A DNA stretch of 64,000 bases from Saccoglossus kowalevskii (lineage: Eukaryota; Hemichordata; Enteropneusta; Harrimaniidae). Positions 25,048 to 38,427 of this stretch are shown in pieces. The notes beneath the pieces were generated by a model. The model searched no databases, was not told the DNA's origin, and saw only the letters and a list, made by a program, of their open reading frames with translations. Within the stretch, counting starts at the first letter, position 1. Every line of letters starts with the position of its first letter. The position numbers were made by a program, and so were the translations under genes. Where the stretch lies: assembly GCF_000003605.2 (NCBI RefSeq), contig NW_003107089.1, forward strand, positions 807,736 through 871,735, written 5' to 3'.

Positions 25048-25501
25048 TTGATTGTTCACGTTATGGACACAATGAATACAGTTACCCCAACCAAAATAGC
25101 AAAGAAAACTATTAAATCGCCTAGAACCAATGAAACAACGTGCATTGTTTGTGGCAGTCAAATAGAAAATATAGAAAAAAGGAGGAGACTGTTTCGCGGG
25201 ATCAACAGAACTACGACATGCGAATTTGTTGTGGCAGAGACGATCGGTCTACATCTTTCCAGTTTGTATGCGTGCATACAATGTGAATGAGAATGACGAC
25301 TCTGCAAAAACATTGGATGAGTTTCGACAAACTAAGCGCGAGTTATTGAAAAGGTTGCAGGCATTTTCCTCTAAGAGAATGACAACTGGAAGCACAGGCG
25401 CTCGGAACGTTTGCAGATCATACTTTAGATCATTTTTTATTATCCAAGAAACGTTCCGAGTGTCTGTGACTGGAAGTGGGGGATCCCTGCTTTTGGCATG
25501 A
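25048..25501 (+). pseudogene. Cys-rich zinc-finger-associated-like domain, frameshifted
   Basis: The first frame (25048-25290) encodes TTCIVCGSQIE and, about 50 residues later, LSSLYACIQCE, then stops. The next frame (from about 25226) continues with ENDDSAKTLDEFRQTKRELL. Joined across a +1 shift near 25285, the C-x-x-C ... C-x-x-C followed by a charged helix has the pattern of the N-terminal Cys-rich domains found before C2H2 fingers or DDE domains in invertebrate proteins. The shift may be a decayed gene, an assembly error or an unrecognised intron. Family assignment is by pattern only. Confidence 0.4.
25394..25467. repeat. Stem-loop with 19-bp arms
   Basis: ACAGGCGCTCGGAACGTTT (25394-25412) and AAACGTTCCGAGTGTCTGT (25449-25467) pair with two mismatches, leaving a 36-bp loop. 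A direct ACTGGAAG flanks both sides (about 25384 and 25469). This is consistent with a very small insertion in the end of the ZAD-like frame. Confidence 0.7.
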
Positions 25502-26782
25502 CGAGTGTCAACACGGCACGCAGACGAACACATCTCTCCTCTCTGTGTAGTTTGCTATAGTGTCTCGCTGGTATTCTTTGCAAGAAATAACATTAGTAGT
25601 CTAAACGTTTCAGCGCTTTTACAATGCATTGATCAAGATTTGTTTGTGATATGATATCAAAAACTACCATTTCACGATTGGCCACGGTAAAATGACATCT
25701 TCGCGACTATTCATTGGCATATGAAAGTACCCGGAACTGATAAGAAATCTTACCAGTGAATTGCAGCACCGGACAGTCGGTCGGGCGTTCGCAATTTATT
25801 CACGCCTATTACGTTTATACACAATATTTATTGATAATAACAGATTAATATTAAGTACGACCGACTGTCGACAGTCTATACGTACATTTAACCAATGACC
25901 TATTTACTTGACATGATATTCATTTATCTTTGAGCTAGCATTCATTGCCACAATATTCCGACTAAATAAACATTATCCTATGCTCGCTACTGTAATATTT
26001 TTGTTATCTGATATGATATTTATTCAGCAGTTAAAGGGTCACATGCTACATATATGTGAAATTCTTAATGTAAAGTTTTTGGACAATATATCGTTCATAT
26101 TTCAAATTAAATCTTTTCACGCTGGTATATATGTATGTCACATAAATGAAGAGCCTATAATTACCTCACCTCGGCAATTTGTGACGATAGCTAACCACTA
26201 TACTAATATAGATCGCTGTGAACAATGAGTTATACAATCTACACGACTTCTCCGACAGAACAGTGGTGCTGCAAACATCCACTTTGTTTGACAACAGCGC
26301 TTATTATTTTCTTAATGTTCCTAAACAGCATTTGAAATTGCTTTAAATGAAAGTTTTAAACGTTCCCAATATTTAATTCATGGTGGTAATTCGTGGTGCA
26401 TGGGTATTTAAATACGTGCCATTCGAATATGAATGATACGTTTCCATGGAAACAACAATGTTACTAGAATTATGCATAATGCTGAAACTCAATTCTATGA
26501 TTTGAAAATAAATGTTACAGTGGTTGTATACAAAGCCACTTAAACATATACATACTTGCAGTGAAATGTTTGTGAAGTTACGTACATTCATGTGCAAATA
26601 TCTGAAATATCATATAATCTATTGTTGTAACATCATATAATAGTTGGCAACATAATGTGTGCAAGTCTTCGAAACGACATGATCAACATAACTTACACCA
26701 CCTGGAAAATCTATAATTCCCAATATTGATTACAAGTCAATACAACATCAACATGATGAATGACTGGGTTATTTCATTACGT
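25502..26782. other. Intergenic, no gene seen
   Basis: No supported exons. The frame at 25980-26228 is short and without recognisable features. Confidence 0.45.
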
Positions 26783-27705
26783 TTAAGGTAGAGATGCAGG
26801 TTCGTGGGCACTTGGGGTGGATTTTTTTTTTGGATTTTTATTATCCAAAAAGTCTTGGCTATAGACTGTTAAAATTTTGTAGAATTGTGAATAGTGAAAC
26901 ATACTCAAAAAACGATTTTAAATTATAGATAACAGGTGCAAAATTATCTCTTTTGAATGCTTAGCAAGATTTAGAAAGGCTGTACATAAATAATTGAAAA
27001 AAAACATGGTGAAAAAAGAAATGACGGGATCTCCATATTATGCACTGTATTTAACTTTTTACAAAACGATAATACATTTTAATTTGAAACTGTAACAGCC
27101 ATTTTAATTATGAGCATTAGCAAACTTCTTACTGAGTGAATTGTTATGCAAATTAGCAATTATCTAAGCTTCTTTTTAGTGCACATTCCAGAACTTTAAA
27201 AAAAATAGCTCCTAGACGCTTTGACCTTTTGTTTTGAAATTTTCACAAATGATTGGCAATGTGTTTATCTTCAAAACGCCGTCGGGGCATTGTTTTTAGT
27301 TGAATAGTGTTACAGCAATCGTACAGACAACTAGCCTGGGTGTTAATTTATGCATAAACTTGAAGTAGTGAAATTTTAGCTGCTGCCCTACAAAATTGAC
27401 AACTGGTAGACAGTTTTCAAGACGGTGTTTTCTTCATAGTAAACAGATGTACCCATAAACCAATTTTGACAGGAAACAGAAGCATGGTTTAGAAGCTATT
27501 TTTTTTTAAATTACTTTTGACCAAAAAAGCACATTTTTGTGCATATTTCAAACTACAGTGTCCATAAAATAAAATACTAACAAAACTTTAAAATTCATAC
27601 AATAAGCTTTCCGAAAATATATAGTTTTGTGGACAAGGGAGGTCATCTTGGTTTCCTAATTAACTAATTAAAATACCTGTCATGTAAACTGCATCTCTAC
27701 CTTAA
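26783..27705. mobile_element. TTAA-flanked TIR element, non-autonomous (piggyBac-like)
   Basis: TTAA at 26783-26786 is followed by GGTAGAGATGCAG. CTGCATCTCTACC is followed by TTAA at 27702-27705. Perfect 13-bp terminal inverted repeats with an exact TTAA on both sides are the signature of piggyBac-type insertions. The 0.9-kb AT-rich interior has no transposase frame, so this would be a non-autonomous copy mobilised in trans. The superfamily assignment rests on the TTAA duplication alone. Confidence 0.75.
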
Positions 27706-29744
27706 ATCATTGCCAGAGCATTGATACTGCATATGCTAGTTCTATTTCTGCCTGTGATTGCCTGAATAAATGCAGAATTGCCTATACTTACGATATTGCG
27801 GATTCATTTAAACAACTATTGAAAACGAAATCGGAGTAGCAAATGGGGCCATAGGTGGACTAACCAGCGCACCATTTTAAATAGATTCATTTATACGATA
27901 TATGTGGACATTTTGTAGACCATTTGCAGATAATGACCATTTCCAAAAAGACCGAAAACGACTAACAAGTTTTTGATGAAGTTTTTGCTTTACCAGAGAT
28001 AATGTTTACCATCAGTTAACACTCATATCACATTACTGTTGCTATTTTAGAATTAAGCGAATATGAATGTATGAATATATAATGAAATATCGAAAATTGT
28101 CATATTATGTTTTACATTAAAAAGGTATAATATACATGGGTATATTCACAGATGGATCGTGCATACCACATATGCTCTGTTAATTAAAATTAAATTGCTT
28201 TGTCATTCACACCGGACGTAAGTTATTAGTTCGTCAACTATCATAAGCAGTTTTGTTGTAAATATAAAGTTTCGTATTTGAAAAGTGCTATGCTCTCTTT
28301 TCACTGTACTAACGTTTGCTTTTTGGTTGTAAGCATAATGTCTTTATTGTGTTTAGGTGTTTATTGTTCTCAGAGACATGTATTTTGATTATGTGTCAGT
28401 TGTCACTATAGAGCATTCTTTATTTTATTTAATTAATTTTTTAATTTATTTTTCCATTGGTGTTTGTGTCTTCTTCTGATTAGATACGCGAGAAACATGT
28501 TATATTTCCAAAGTAACATTTTTTTCTTCTATTAATCAACATTCTTATATGCATTAGGATGTAAATTATGGTTCAAATAATGTGCACTCGCAGTTCTTAA
28601 TTTTTGGCAGGCAGCTCACAACAAAATTACAACCTGGTTTTAACTGATGACTGTCTTGTATATTATCATTATCAGTGGTCTACTTATAGAGATCAGCATT
28701 CGGTGCCAAAACAAGTCGAGGTATTGTGAAAGATGGCATAAGACCTAAAAATACTATCATTTTAATTACTGTTTCACAAAATGTTATTTATAACTATAGT
28801 AAATTATATGGGGATCGCACTATCTCTTTTTGAAATCAATTATTTTCGTAGTTACAAATTGCAAATTATGTTGATCATTCAAAAGAAGAGCAAAGTAATT
28901 TGTAAAATAGAAACACAGTGATTTTTTATATTAGGAATCATATTAACCATAAATCTATGATTTAAACATGATGAAAATAGTGACATGATTTTACTGCAGT
29001 CATTTGTCTTCATGTCTTTGCTACGATATTACAAGAGCATTCAATGGTACAAATAACACCAATCAAGAAATTCAAGGTAAATTTATATGGTTTGGCCATG
29101 GTTTTATTGTGTTGTGAGCTATACAGTACTGTCTGATGAATGGGACTTATGGCAACACATTTCGATGAGGTTTATGATTGATCGATATCATTTGGCATAA
29201 GATTGGACACAAGTGGTATGTGATTAAACACATTTAGTCTAGTATTTTAAACAATCGGTATATGATTGACTTAGTATAGTGTTGAATCCCTTTGATACAG
29301 GATTGGGCACATATGGTATATGTTTGGATATATTAAGTCTGAACACATTTTCGTGCAGGATTGGACATATTCAGTATGCGAGATGATATATCGTGGTATT
29401 TCGTACTAACTTGGAATGCTTTCATTCAAATCTATAAGATCGTCCGCAGCATGTGACAGGGATAATGTACGTGTGTGTTACTCCCGCACTGTTAAAGTGC
29501 AATTAGATTCAAGTTTAATTTCGTAAATGTCACATCACCTCTCTCCAAAGATTAATGCAGAACTGTGTAGCATTTTTCCTCAGAACGAAACGGGCTTCTG
29601 ACAATTTTCAACAGTTTCATTCTAATTACATTGTTTCGGAATTCACGAATGTTGTATTTTGTTTAACAAGACCTTTTCAAAATACTGGTAAAGATTTAAA
29701 TCTGAATGGCCCACTCTTCTAATTTCTTTTTGACTGTCATTGAA
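27706..29744. other. Intergenic, degenerate repeat near the right end
   Basis: No gene is seen. 29200-29390 contains diverged copies of a GATTGGACACA...TGGTATATG pattern about 96 bp apart, a possible old tandem repeat. Confidence 0.35.
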
Positions 29745-29995
29745 AATGTTGTTTTTGATTGACACTTCGTACCTTGTTGGATATGTCATGGATGCATCCC
29801 CACTCAAAGCACTGGCATCCCACAAAGACACAAAGTCACAAAGAGCATGTTTGGCGCAGAGTGCTGGACAGACCACTGCCTCATTGTCTCCAAACTGAAC
29901 CTCCGCGTCAAGCATAAGAGACGGCCAAAGGATTTGAAGACACAAAAACGCCAAATATCAGCTAGATGAAGGTCAGCAACATCAAGTAGTCTTTT

Positions 29996-30624
29996 GTGGT
30001 CACCCTGGAGCAACGCTTAGACTCCACTGTGCTTGAAGGCAAGGATATTGAGACAGCATGGGCCGCGCTCCGTGAGACAGTGTATAACACAGCCACGGAG
30101 TGCCTTGGACCAACTACAAGGAAGCATAAAGACTGGTTTGATGAGAACTGCACAAAGATCCAACAACTGCTAGAAGAACAGCGTCGTGCCTACAAGGTTC
30201 ATCTCGATGACCCAAAAAATCAGCATCAAAGAAAGACACACTGAGAAATGCACGGAGCACTATTCAAGTTAAATTGCGTCAGATGCAGGATTTCTGGTTG
30301 AGCTGCAAAGCAGATAAGATCCAGGGCTTTGCAGGCCGGAATGACATGAAGAATTTCTATAACAGCTTGAAGGAAGTCTACGGCCATACTACCTCAAAAT
30401 CACTGCCTCCCATTCTCATTGCTGACGGGACAACACTTACCACTAAGGAGAAGGTTTTGGAGAGATGGGAACTTCGGCAGCAACCTGAGCAGACCATTGA
30501 CAAGTCTCAAGTCTGTGTTGAAAAGACCATGGACTCCTCTCCCACCCAGGAGGAAATTCAGAATGCAGGCTTGGTTTGCATTCTTGGCCTTCATTCACCT
30601 TGGCCTTCATTCCCAATTAAGTAA
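29996..30624 (+). pseudogene. LINE ORF, endonuclease-RT linker and RT N-terminal remnant
   Basis: Two successive frames (29996-30244 and 30274-30624) carry the linker and the start of the RT domain. A frameshift near 30240 separates them. After PTQEEIQNAG the sequence jumps to an out-of-frame piece that resumes as VKQGYVLAPTLFSLMFSAML at about 30608. The fingers and part of the palm are therefore deleted, and no enzyme can be made. Confidence 0.85.
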
Positions 30625-30975
30625 AACAAGGATACGTCCTTGCTCCCACCTTGTTCAGCCTTATGTTCTCAGCCATGCTGATAGATGCCTTCACGGATGC
30701 TGGCGTGGGCATTGGCATCAAGTACTGGACTCATGGTTCATTGTTCAACCTCAGGAGGCTTCAAGCAAAAACCAAGGTTGCGACGGACACCATCAAAAAC
30801 TTCCTATTTGCTGATGATTGCGCACTCAAAAGCTGCCTCTGAGGCTGATATGCAACACAGCAGTGACCTGTTCTCTGATACCTGCAACAACCTTGGCCTT
30901 ACCATAAGCATTTAAAAAGACTGAGGTAATGCATCAGCCCTATGTTGTACCCAATTGAACATCACTATCAACAGT
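30608..30975 (+). pseudogene. LINE RT palm remnant with FADD motif
   Basis: VKQGYVLAPTLFSLMFSAML, NLRRLQAKTK and FLFADDCAL mark RT motifs B and C. FADD is the catalytic box. The frame is broken soon after FADD, and the coding sequence is then cut by the insertion at 30979. Confidence 0.85.
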
Positions 30976-30978
30976 GAC

Positions 30979-32009
30979 TTAAGGTAGCGGGACTATTATT
31001 GACATACTTGTTTTCAGCTTCTGATTGTGATTACAAATAGACCCAGGAAAGTATATATTTTTGGAATCGCAAAACTTCAAGCTTTTCAAAGGTGTGTTTG
31101 CCATGCCCGTATCTGCATTCTACGGTGCGTTACTTAATCAAAAGAGAAAAATTACTTTTTTGTAAAAAATAATTACGCATTTATGCTGGTGATAGGAAGT
31201 TTTTTTCACTTTTCCTAGTTGTTCAATAGTTTGGTAAATTGAATGTGTCTGGTCAGTTTTATTCAAGCAACGCGTTTTGAAAAGTAGTGTCCTGAATTTT
31301 AATTTTTGTTTAGTCGCATTGCTCCCAAATCAAACCACAACACATTGGTGAATAATCCATGAAATAGTGTTAATCCGACGACAATAAGTATTCGTTATTT
31401 TTTGTTGAAGACCTTGTATTTTGAAAAATATAAACTCTTAGAAAACGTCCATGAAGTTCACAGCAAAGATTTCAAGCTTGTTTATCGGCACAATCGATTT
31501 GTTTTTCCATCAAGGTCTGTTTTAACATGTGTAGGGGCATCCAAATGTGTAAGGCTATTGGAAACCAAAAAATAAAGGAATGGGATAGCTATAATTCGAT
31601 AAAATCGGCAGATGAAAACACCAAAATCAATGTTTTTTTTCAGTGGCATTGTGACCTTGTGTCTGACACATTCATATGCAAATGACTAATCTGTGAAATA
31701 AACAGGGGCGGAGACAAACCACTCAAATGTTTGGAAACACTCATTGTGTGTCAGATAGCTACTGATAATACATCCTAACATTGCTTTGTCTTGAGTTAAT
31801 CTTTGAAACTTATAGGCACACAGATTAAACCTGTGTTGTTGATTTTGGAAAACACTACTGAAGCTGCCTTGCTTCCCTTCAGAAAATCTACATTTTAACC
31901 AACTTACATGACATTCTATGTTATGTTGACTTCATAGTGCATTTCATCAATTAATAAATAAATGTGAAAATCGTAATTTTCAACACAAATAATAGTCTCG
32001 CTACCCTAA
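30979..32009. mobile_element. Second TTAA-flanked TIR element, inserted in the LINE
   Basis: TTAA at 30979-30982 is followed by GGTAGCGGGACTATTATT. AATAATAGTCTCGCTACC is followed by CTAA (one change from TTAA) at 32006-32009. The TIRs match over about 18 bp with one mismatch. The LINE protein resumes immediately afterwards (VDKFTYLGSTLSRNVV), so the insertion postdates the LINE. The interior is AT-rich and has no transposase. It shares GGTAG(A/C)G ends with the element at 26783 but is a different family. Confidence 0.85.
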
Positions 32010-32796
32010 TACAGTGGACAAGTTCACATACCACAAGTTCACATACCTTGGTAGCACACTTTCTAGAAATGTGGTCATTGACAACAAAGTCAACACCAGA
32101 CTTGCTAAAACAAGTGCTGCCTTCGACAGGCTTCACAAGAATGTCTGGAACAGGAGATGGATCACTAAAGAGACAAAGATCAAGGTGTTGTTCTCACTAC
32201 GTTGCTCTACAGTTCTGAAGCCTGGACAGTCTATAAGCATCATACTAGGAAGCTAATTACATCACTTTCAAACCACCCAGCTCAGAAAACTCCTTGACAT
32301 AAAGTGGCAATACAGGATCCCAGACTCTGAGGTTCTAACACGTGCTGACCTGCCTAGCATTCACACCATCCTGATGCAATCTCAGCTTCACTGAGCAGGA
32401 CACGTAGCTCGCATGTCAGATTAGCGTCTCCCAAAAAGACTTCTGTTTAGTGAGCTACAGCAAGGAAAACGCTCCCAAGGTGGCCAAAAGAAGCGTTTCA
32501 CGAACACAGTAAAAGCCGCACTGAAGGCATTTAACATCAGTCACGGCACATGGCAACAGTTGGCCCAAGACAGAGGAACTAAAGTATGCGAGGCCAACAG
32601 GAGCTCTGCTGCTAAATACCACAGACAGGCCAGGAAGAACACGACCAACAACTCTGTAGCAGCTGCTACCGTTCCCTGTCCGCACTGCCAGAGACTCTTC
32701 CGGGCGCAGATTGGCCTCACCAGCCACCCCAGGATGACTAGATGGTTCTTGTCGTATCGATGGATGAACAACATACTAGTAATATATATGGGCTGA
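32010..32796 (+). pseudogene. LINE RT C-terminal region and zinc finger remnant
   Basis: VDKFTYLGSTLSRNVVIDNKVNTRLAKTSAAFDRLHKNVW is the thumb/connection region. After several frame changes the frame at 32560-32796 encodes CPHCQRLFRAQIGLTSHPR, a C2H2-like finger typical of the C terminus of these LINE proteins. Stops (for example after QPGQSISI) confirm it is dead. Confidence 0.85.
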
Positions 32797-35700
32797 CACA
32801 GTAAATTATATAATATTAGTAACGACTCATCAAAATATACAGTTATTATTATAAGATTCATCTATTTTCATATAGACTGTATTATCAAGAATCTGCATGA
32901 ATTCCTCGTCAACTGTGAGTCACATGTATTTACTTTATGTATTTGTCTGAAGAATTGGGTCATTTGTCCGAATATGCTCGTCCCAATCAAAATAACCAAA
33001 CGCTGATTCGAATCGCTTCAAAGGATGTCGTGGTATTGATAAGTTGTATATTATGTTTATTTGGAATCAGTACATAAAGCCCTAAACGGTTGAACTTTGC
33101 ATGATTTGTTAATCATATCAAAATTACTAATAACATCAATATTCAAAACCATACCTCTGTAGGAGGAATCACTTTAATGTGAAAATCCATGAGCATGTTT
33201 AGGTAACACCATTGTGAGATTTCTCGTATAACCCAAAAAATACTTCCGGTTTTGAGGCATCGCGGATACGTATTGTATTAGCTATTCCAATGTATTTCTG
33301 ATCAAATTATGAAAGTTTACTTTCAATTCAATTCTATTCAATGATATCTCAAATGTACCACAAAATGCAAAATGATACAACAATATAAAAAGACATAGGG
33401 AATAATAATAATAAATAAAATAAAAATAAAAATAGAAATCAAGAAGGGAAATGAAAAAAAATGTATATGAACAATGCAAGCAATCAAACAAAGGCAAATA
33501 ATTTAAAATAAACACACGGTGAGCATATTTTACACACATCAAAACCGCTCCTCACAACACAGCCACTTCGTAAATTAGTTAACCGTAATTAAAAATTCTA
33601 GTTTACATATTTACAACTTAAATCCAATTACCCACATATCAATCGTTATATATTATAATGTATTGTATATTTCAAATATAATAATTGTATTATTAGAATA
33701 TTTACACAACCTGTGATTCGTCTGCATCACTTAAGATAAGGCGGTAATATAAACAATCGAATTAAAAGTCAATTTCCTGGCATATGTCGCACATACAACA
33801 ATTAAGTGGGGGTACCCAGAGTTATAAGAATCAGAATTTTAAATTGGTGAAGTCTGATAAAAGAATGTTAAAATTCTAGAAATAGTATACAACAGCAAAT
33901 ATGGACTTCCCTCTTGAAAAATTCTTTCACATAAAAGCGATTAAGAAAAACTAAACAGGAAGTGAAGTCCCTTTTGTTGCCACCGCAATAGACATAGATT
34001 GTTTAATAGATATTGATTGTGCCTTGGCGTTGATGAGGAGACAATATAGATAGTTGTGAAAGGTGTTGTGAAAGATTGAGTGTTGATGTCAGACTTTGGT
34101 AGTGAGAGGATCCATTGAAAATGAACTTCAAAGTATCCTCTTACTAAGTGGATGTATGTGTAGATGTAGATCCATAGACTTGACCGACATTTGTCAATGT
34201 CAACAACACTCCCACAGTTTAAAGTGGGTATGTATTACCCTTCTTATATGGACGAACACGTTTCCAATATACCACGCAAATGTCACGCATGCGTTGTGGA
34301 ACACATAAGAACGACCTGAAATATGCGCACTACGAAATTACCTTTGATGAGATTCTGACGTTGACTTTTCTCATGAATAGTATTATAAATTGCGATTATT
34401 AAATAGAAAGCATTTATTATGAAACGCCGCAAGCAAGCACATATTTACGACCTTGACCTTCACTCTGCGTATTGTGGTTATTAGACGACCGTACAAGATG
34501 TATATAATAAACTGGTAACCAGATTTAACAAGTGCCGCTGAATTTAAAACTATACAACGGCACCAGTGGCTGTTCCCGGCCATATGCATCTTGTAACCAA
34601 ATCAATTGCATTGTAAATACATATTTTTGTTTCCGATTGGTATAAATTATTTAGTATTAAATTTATAAAAATAAATAGCAATAGTTAATAATGCTTGCAA
34701 ATACCACACCGGTACCTGCTCATTGACAAGTTCTTGCCTCACTCAGCAATGTAAACTATCTATTGTTATGCATAGACAGTTTATTCGGTTTTATAAACAG
34801 CGGCAACAATGTACGATAATTCATGTTAATATATGCACAAATGTTGCTTTAATTAAATGAAAAAACTGATTAGCTGTTGATTTACGAAACCATTTTGTTT
34901 AATTTCTGTCAAATTTAGATCTACTCAAAATATAAGATACAATACTACAATTTAAGTAAAATGTGAATATAATTACAAAACAAATGAGTTTATTGTTCTA
35001 CAATAACATTGAGACATGACGCCATTAAACAAATAGCGTCTGGGAATACATACTTTCTTGAATAAACAAAGATATTGCAGCACACGCTTGCGTGTTTGAC
35101 ACCAGCAATTATTACCCCCCCCCCCTACTTCCATCGTAAACTGTGTTTATCCTCCGTCATTTCTACCGACGGTCACAATAACAGCGGTGCATGAAATCTC
35201 TCTACGCCTTCTGTTTTAACATTACATGGCGATAAAAAGACTGACCAATCACTCGCTGTTCCTGGGGCTGTCAACAGGTTTGGTAAATAATACATAAACT
35301 TAAAGCGTGGTGGTTGTCGCGCAGCGCGTGTTCGAATTTCATGTAAATAAACAATGTATTTTACACGCGTTGTATACGTCGCTTTGAGTCCTATATCGAA
35401 CAGGACGCGGCACGATGACTGCCGCCCTTAAAGTTCCATGTCGATTCTGGTTTAAATATATAATACAAAGTTGACGTTATCTTAGTATCTTATCAATGAA
35501 TGACGTTTACTATATGATGCAGACCAAACGTTTCATTTGCATTTCCTATATGGTTATTATTCAAGCAGATAAATGGGGAGTGCCATGCGCGGGGCAGGAT
35601 GTGCTAAGAAGCACCTGACACCAATTCCTAGCCGCGTGTTGTATAGTGCTTTGTTTTGTTTATTGTCACGAAACTTACTTGGATGATGAATTTAGATAAC

Positions 35701-36960
35701 GATTACGTATAATATTGTTTTCACTTTTAATATAAGAGTGATGTATATAATATTGACAATGCAACATTAAGATTGCATCAAATTATGGCTCGCCAAACTA
35801 CAAGTATCTATACACCATGTCCCACTGGTATTACGCTATTACAAGTAGACAGATGGCTTACCAGCAGCAACAATGTCACTACATGCAATGTACGCAGAGA
35901 ATAAAAAAAAATACTCCCACACAAATGAGTGTTTCCACTGTAACAAAGTCGGGTTGTATATCTTAATGGGGAGATACACAATGACGTCGGTTGTTGGGCG
36001 CACAAAAACTATAATATCGTGACTCAAACAAGCCAGATGAATTCAGAAACACCTGACGTTTTCCCCTTGCCGTTTGTAATGTGTTATTTTTAGTACATTG
36101 TCTCATTGTAAATTTCGTTTATCTCTTTACCTCGGTGACGTGTTAGTATAAAGTCCAATTCGATGATTATCTCATTTGCCGAAAGAGAAAGAAGGACGGT
36201 CGGAAGGGTAGTGTTTGAATCGTGTAGTATAGTTCTTGTTATAAAGCCATTTATTTGGTGAGGTTGTGATTCATTCATTATATCATGAGAAACAGAAACA
36301 CATTGGTGAAAACAATTGATTTGTTTCTTATCAATTCCTAGTTTGGGGCTCAAATGTTCTTGAAATGTGTTTGTAATTCGGCAATATGAATATATTTGAA
36401 ATTTGGTTTTCGTTTAACTATAAGGCAAATTAAATCAAACTTCGTACGATGATAAAATCTGAAAGCGTGCAGGACAAAATGGCCAGTAGGCCGGAAGTGA
36501 CGGAATGCCAACGACCCCTGCTAGACCCCTGCATATGTACGATGTGTTGTATATCGGTGCTTTCTGAAATGTCTCACAGTAATGAAACGTCAATTTACCA
36601 GATATATTATATATTTCCGATTGTGTATTCAAACTATTAGTATGAGAATCATTTTTCAGCACATCCTATAAATACATCACATTTTCTACCAAATTACAAT
36701 CAACACAGAAAAATATGACATTGTTAAAAATTATGTTTGTAAACGATAATTGTAAAATTTTCAAAATTAGTTCACATTCATTGTCTCTATATTATGGATG
36801 ACATTCATTCATTTCTGCCTAGTATGTCAGTCGGACAGTTATATTTTAGATAATGCTGTATTATAAAAGACGGATTTAAAAATTTGTAAGCCATGACCCC
36901 ATCCACTACTTATGCTTAATTGAATCACTTAACCTCAAACAAATATAATCAGTGCAATTC
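32797..36960. other. Intergenic, AT-rich
   Basis: No gene is supported. 33330-33540 is a low-complexity A/T tract with (AAT)n and (AAATA)n runs. A C-homopolymer occurs at about 35115. Open frames are short and without domain features. Confidence 0.4.
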
Positions 36961-37361
36961 TTATTTTGTTTTCTTGCAGCGGGGGTATGCCCAATGCCTC
37001 ATAAAAACAGTAAACGTCTCAGAACCTACTTTTTCATAAGTGTTCTGGACAAAACGGCAGTCTACACAGTCTAACAATGTTTCACCTAAACTATCCAAAA
37101 ATAATAATTCATTAAAAGAAACATTTTGATGGCGGCACCATATTTCTAAACTATGAGAAATCTTGAAATATAACTCATTAGTTTGTGACTTTTTCAAAAT
37201 ATGTTTGCTCTTCTCTATTGTTAGGAGGCAATCGCGGCATTCACATAGGTGTTCAGTACCGATGGCCTTGTGAGAAGCAGCAGCTTTGCGTACAGACGGG
37301 GGTTTGCTACACCGACCATCGCCAGCAGATGTTGTTTGTTGATACATAACACATGAGGTCT
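36961..37361 (-). CDS. Cys-rich paralogue B, exon 3 (last exon)
   Basis: The exon starts after a TACCATCAG acceptor and joins exon 2 in phase (G + AG makes Glu). It ends at TAA (36961-36963). It encodes 132 residues with LCECRDC, HSLEIWCRH, TLLDCVDCRFVQ and a final TFTVFMRHWAYPRCKKTK. The Cys spacing suggests metal binding. It is clearly related to the last exon of the neighbouring gene at 41181: same motif order and nearly the same spacing, both stopping shortly after a (V/I)(F/Y)(M/V)xH segment. I recognise no named family. Cytoplasmic or nuclear location is likely because no signal peptide or membrane segment is present. Confidence 0.65.
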
Positions 37362-38427
37362 CTGATGGTACCAGTTTATGTTCTAAGACAGTAATGATAA
37401 ATGTTGAAAGTTACTAAGGCTACAAATATGCATTAATCTCAAAATTATATTTTGGGCATATTTCTTTGTATTTAGCTAACAACAGGTGTTAAAAATTGTT
37501 CTGTAATTAAGACATTCTCTAAACGTTACTAAGCATAGTTAGGTCAGTGCAATGTATTTCTTAATAAATACATGATAACCAGTATCTGAACGACTGAAAG
37601 TAATGAAAAAACTGTTTTTTTTCTAGTAGTCGGGGTAGTAAAAAAGCACAATAGCGATTCTGGCCATCAGGTAAGCACTTATATATAGACATAGGTATTG
37701 CTTATGCACTACCATACTAATCTCACGTATAAGCTTTCAGATGATATATAGGTTAATTATCACTTGTTGCAAATGTAAAACTTACAGGAAGGCAATAACA
37801 TTATTATTATATGAGCAGTAATCATCATCTGAGGATAGATGTGAAAACAACATATTCAATTTAACTGAAATACCGCTTAATATATTCATTTAATTACCTT
37901 ACCAGAACAATAGGGGGATAACGAATTGGGTAACTCTGAACATTCTATTGGATAGACACTCTTCTGATCATGATCCACTACCCCTTGCTGCTCTGTTTAA
38001 CAAAAGACACAACACTGAATGTAGTGCGCGGCACGTGTACATTTATTCAAACAACGGGACGTTGATTTAGGTTATCATCTCATGGGAATGGAACACAGCA
38101 AAATATTGTTTTTTCACAGACAAAATATTGACCCTGCTATGATTTTTGACATGTCCCTTGAATCACAATTACAATACACATAAATGATTCAAAAGTTATT
38201 GTCCTCGGTTATAACTATGAATTCCGAGATTTATATTACATGGAATCAGTTGAGCTGTGTCAATCACAAGTCGGCCAAAACTGTTTGCGACTGGAGTGTA
38301 GTACCCCTGCGATTGTGTTGTTTTCCGCCAGCAGCTACGACAATACTTATTAACAAATCTTCAACATTCTTTGAAATCATAATTAGTTTGTTGTGAATAA
38401 CGTAAAAAATATTTGTAGTTAACTAAC

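Larger units (their letters stand above)
29745..32790 (+). mobile_element. Decayed LINE retrotransposon (5'-truncated, interrupted)
   Basis: A non-LTR retrotransposon remnant. From 29786 it encodes the end of an AP-like endonuclease (WMHPHSKHWH, then GAECWTDHCLIVSKLN). It continues with the linker (KDWFDENCTKIQQLLEE, RNDMKNFYNSLKEVYG, ADGTTLTTKEKVLERW), part of the reverse transcriptase, and a C-terminal zinc finger (CPHCQRLFRAQIGLTSH). Frameshifts and stops are spread throughout, and about 100 residues of the RT core are missing near 30600. A TTAA-flanked element splits it at 30979-32009. It is of the abundant animal LINE type often mis-annotated as 'craniofacial development protein 2-like'. 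It is inactive. Confidence 0.92.

Noticed and set aside
33330-33540. Minus-strand 86-codon frame
   Set aside because: Low-complexity A/T tract translating to a Tyr/Phe-rich string; no gene support.
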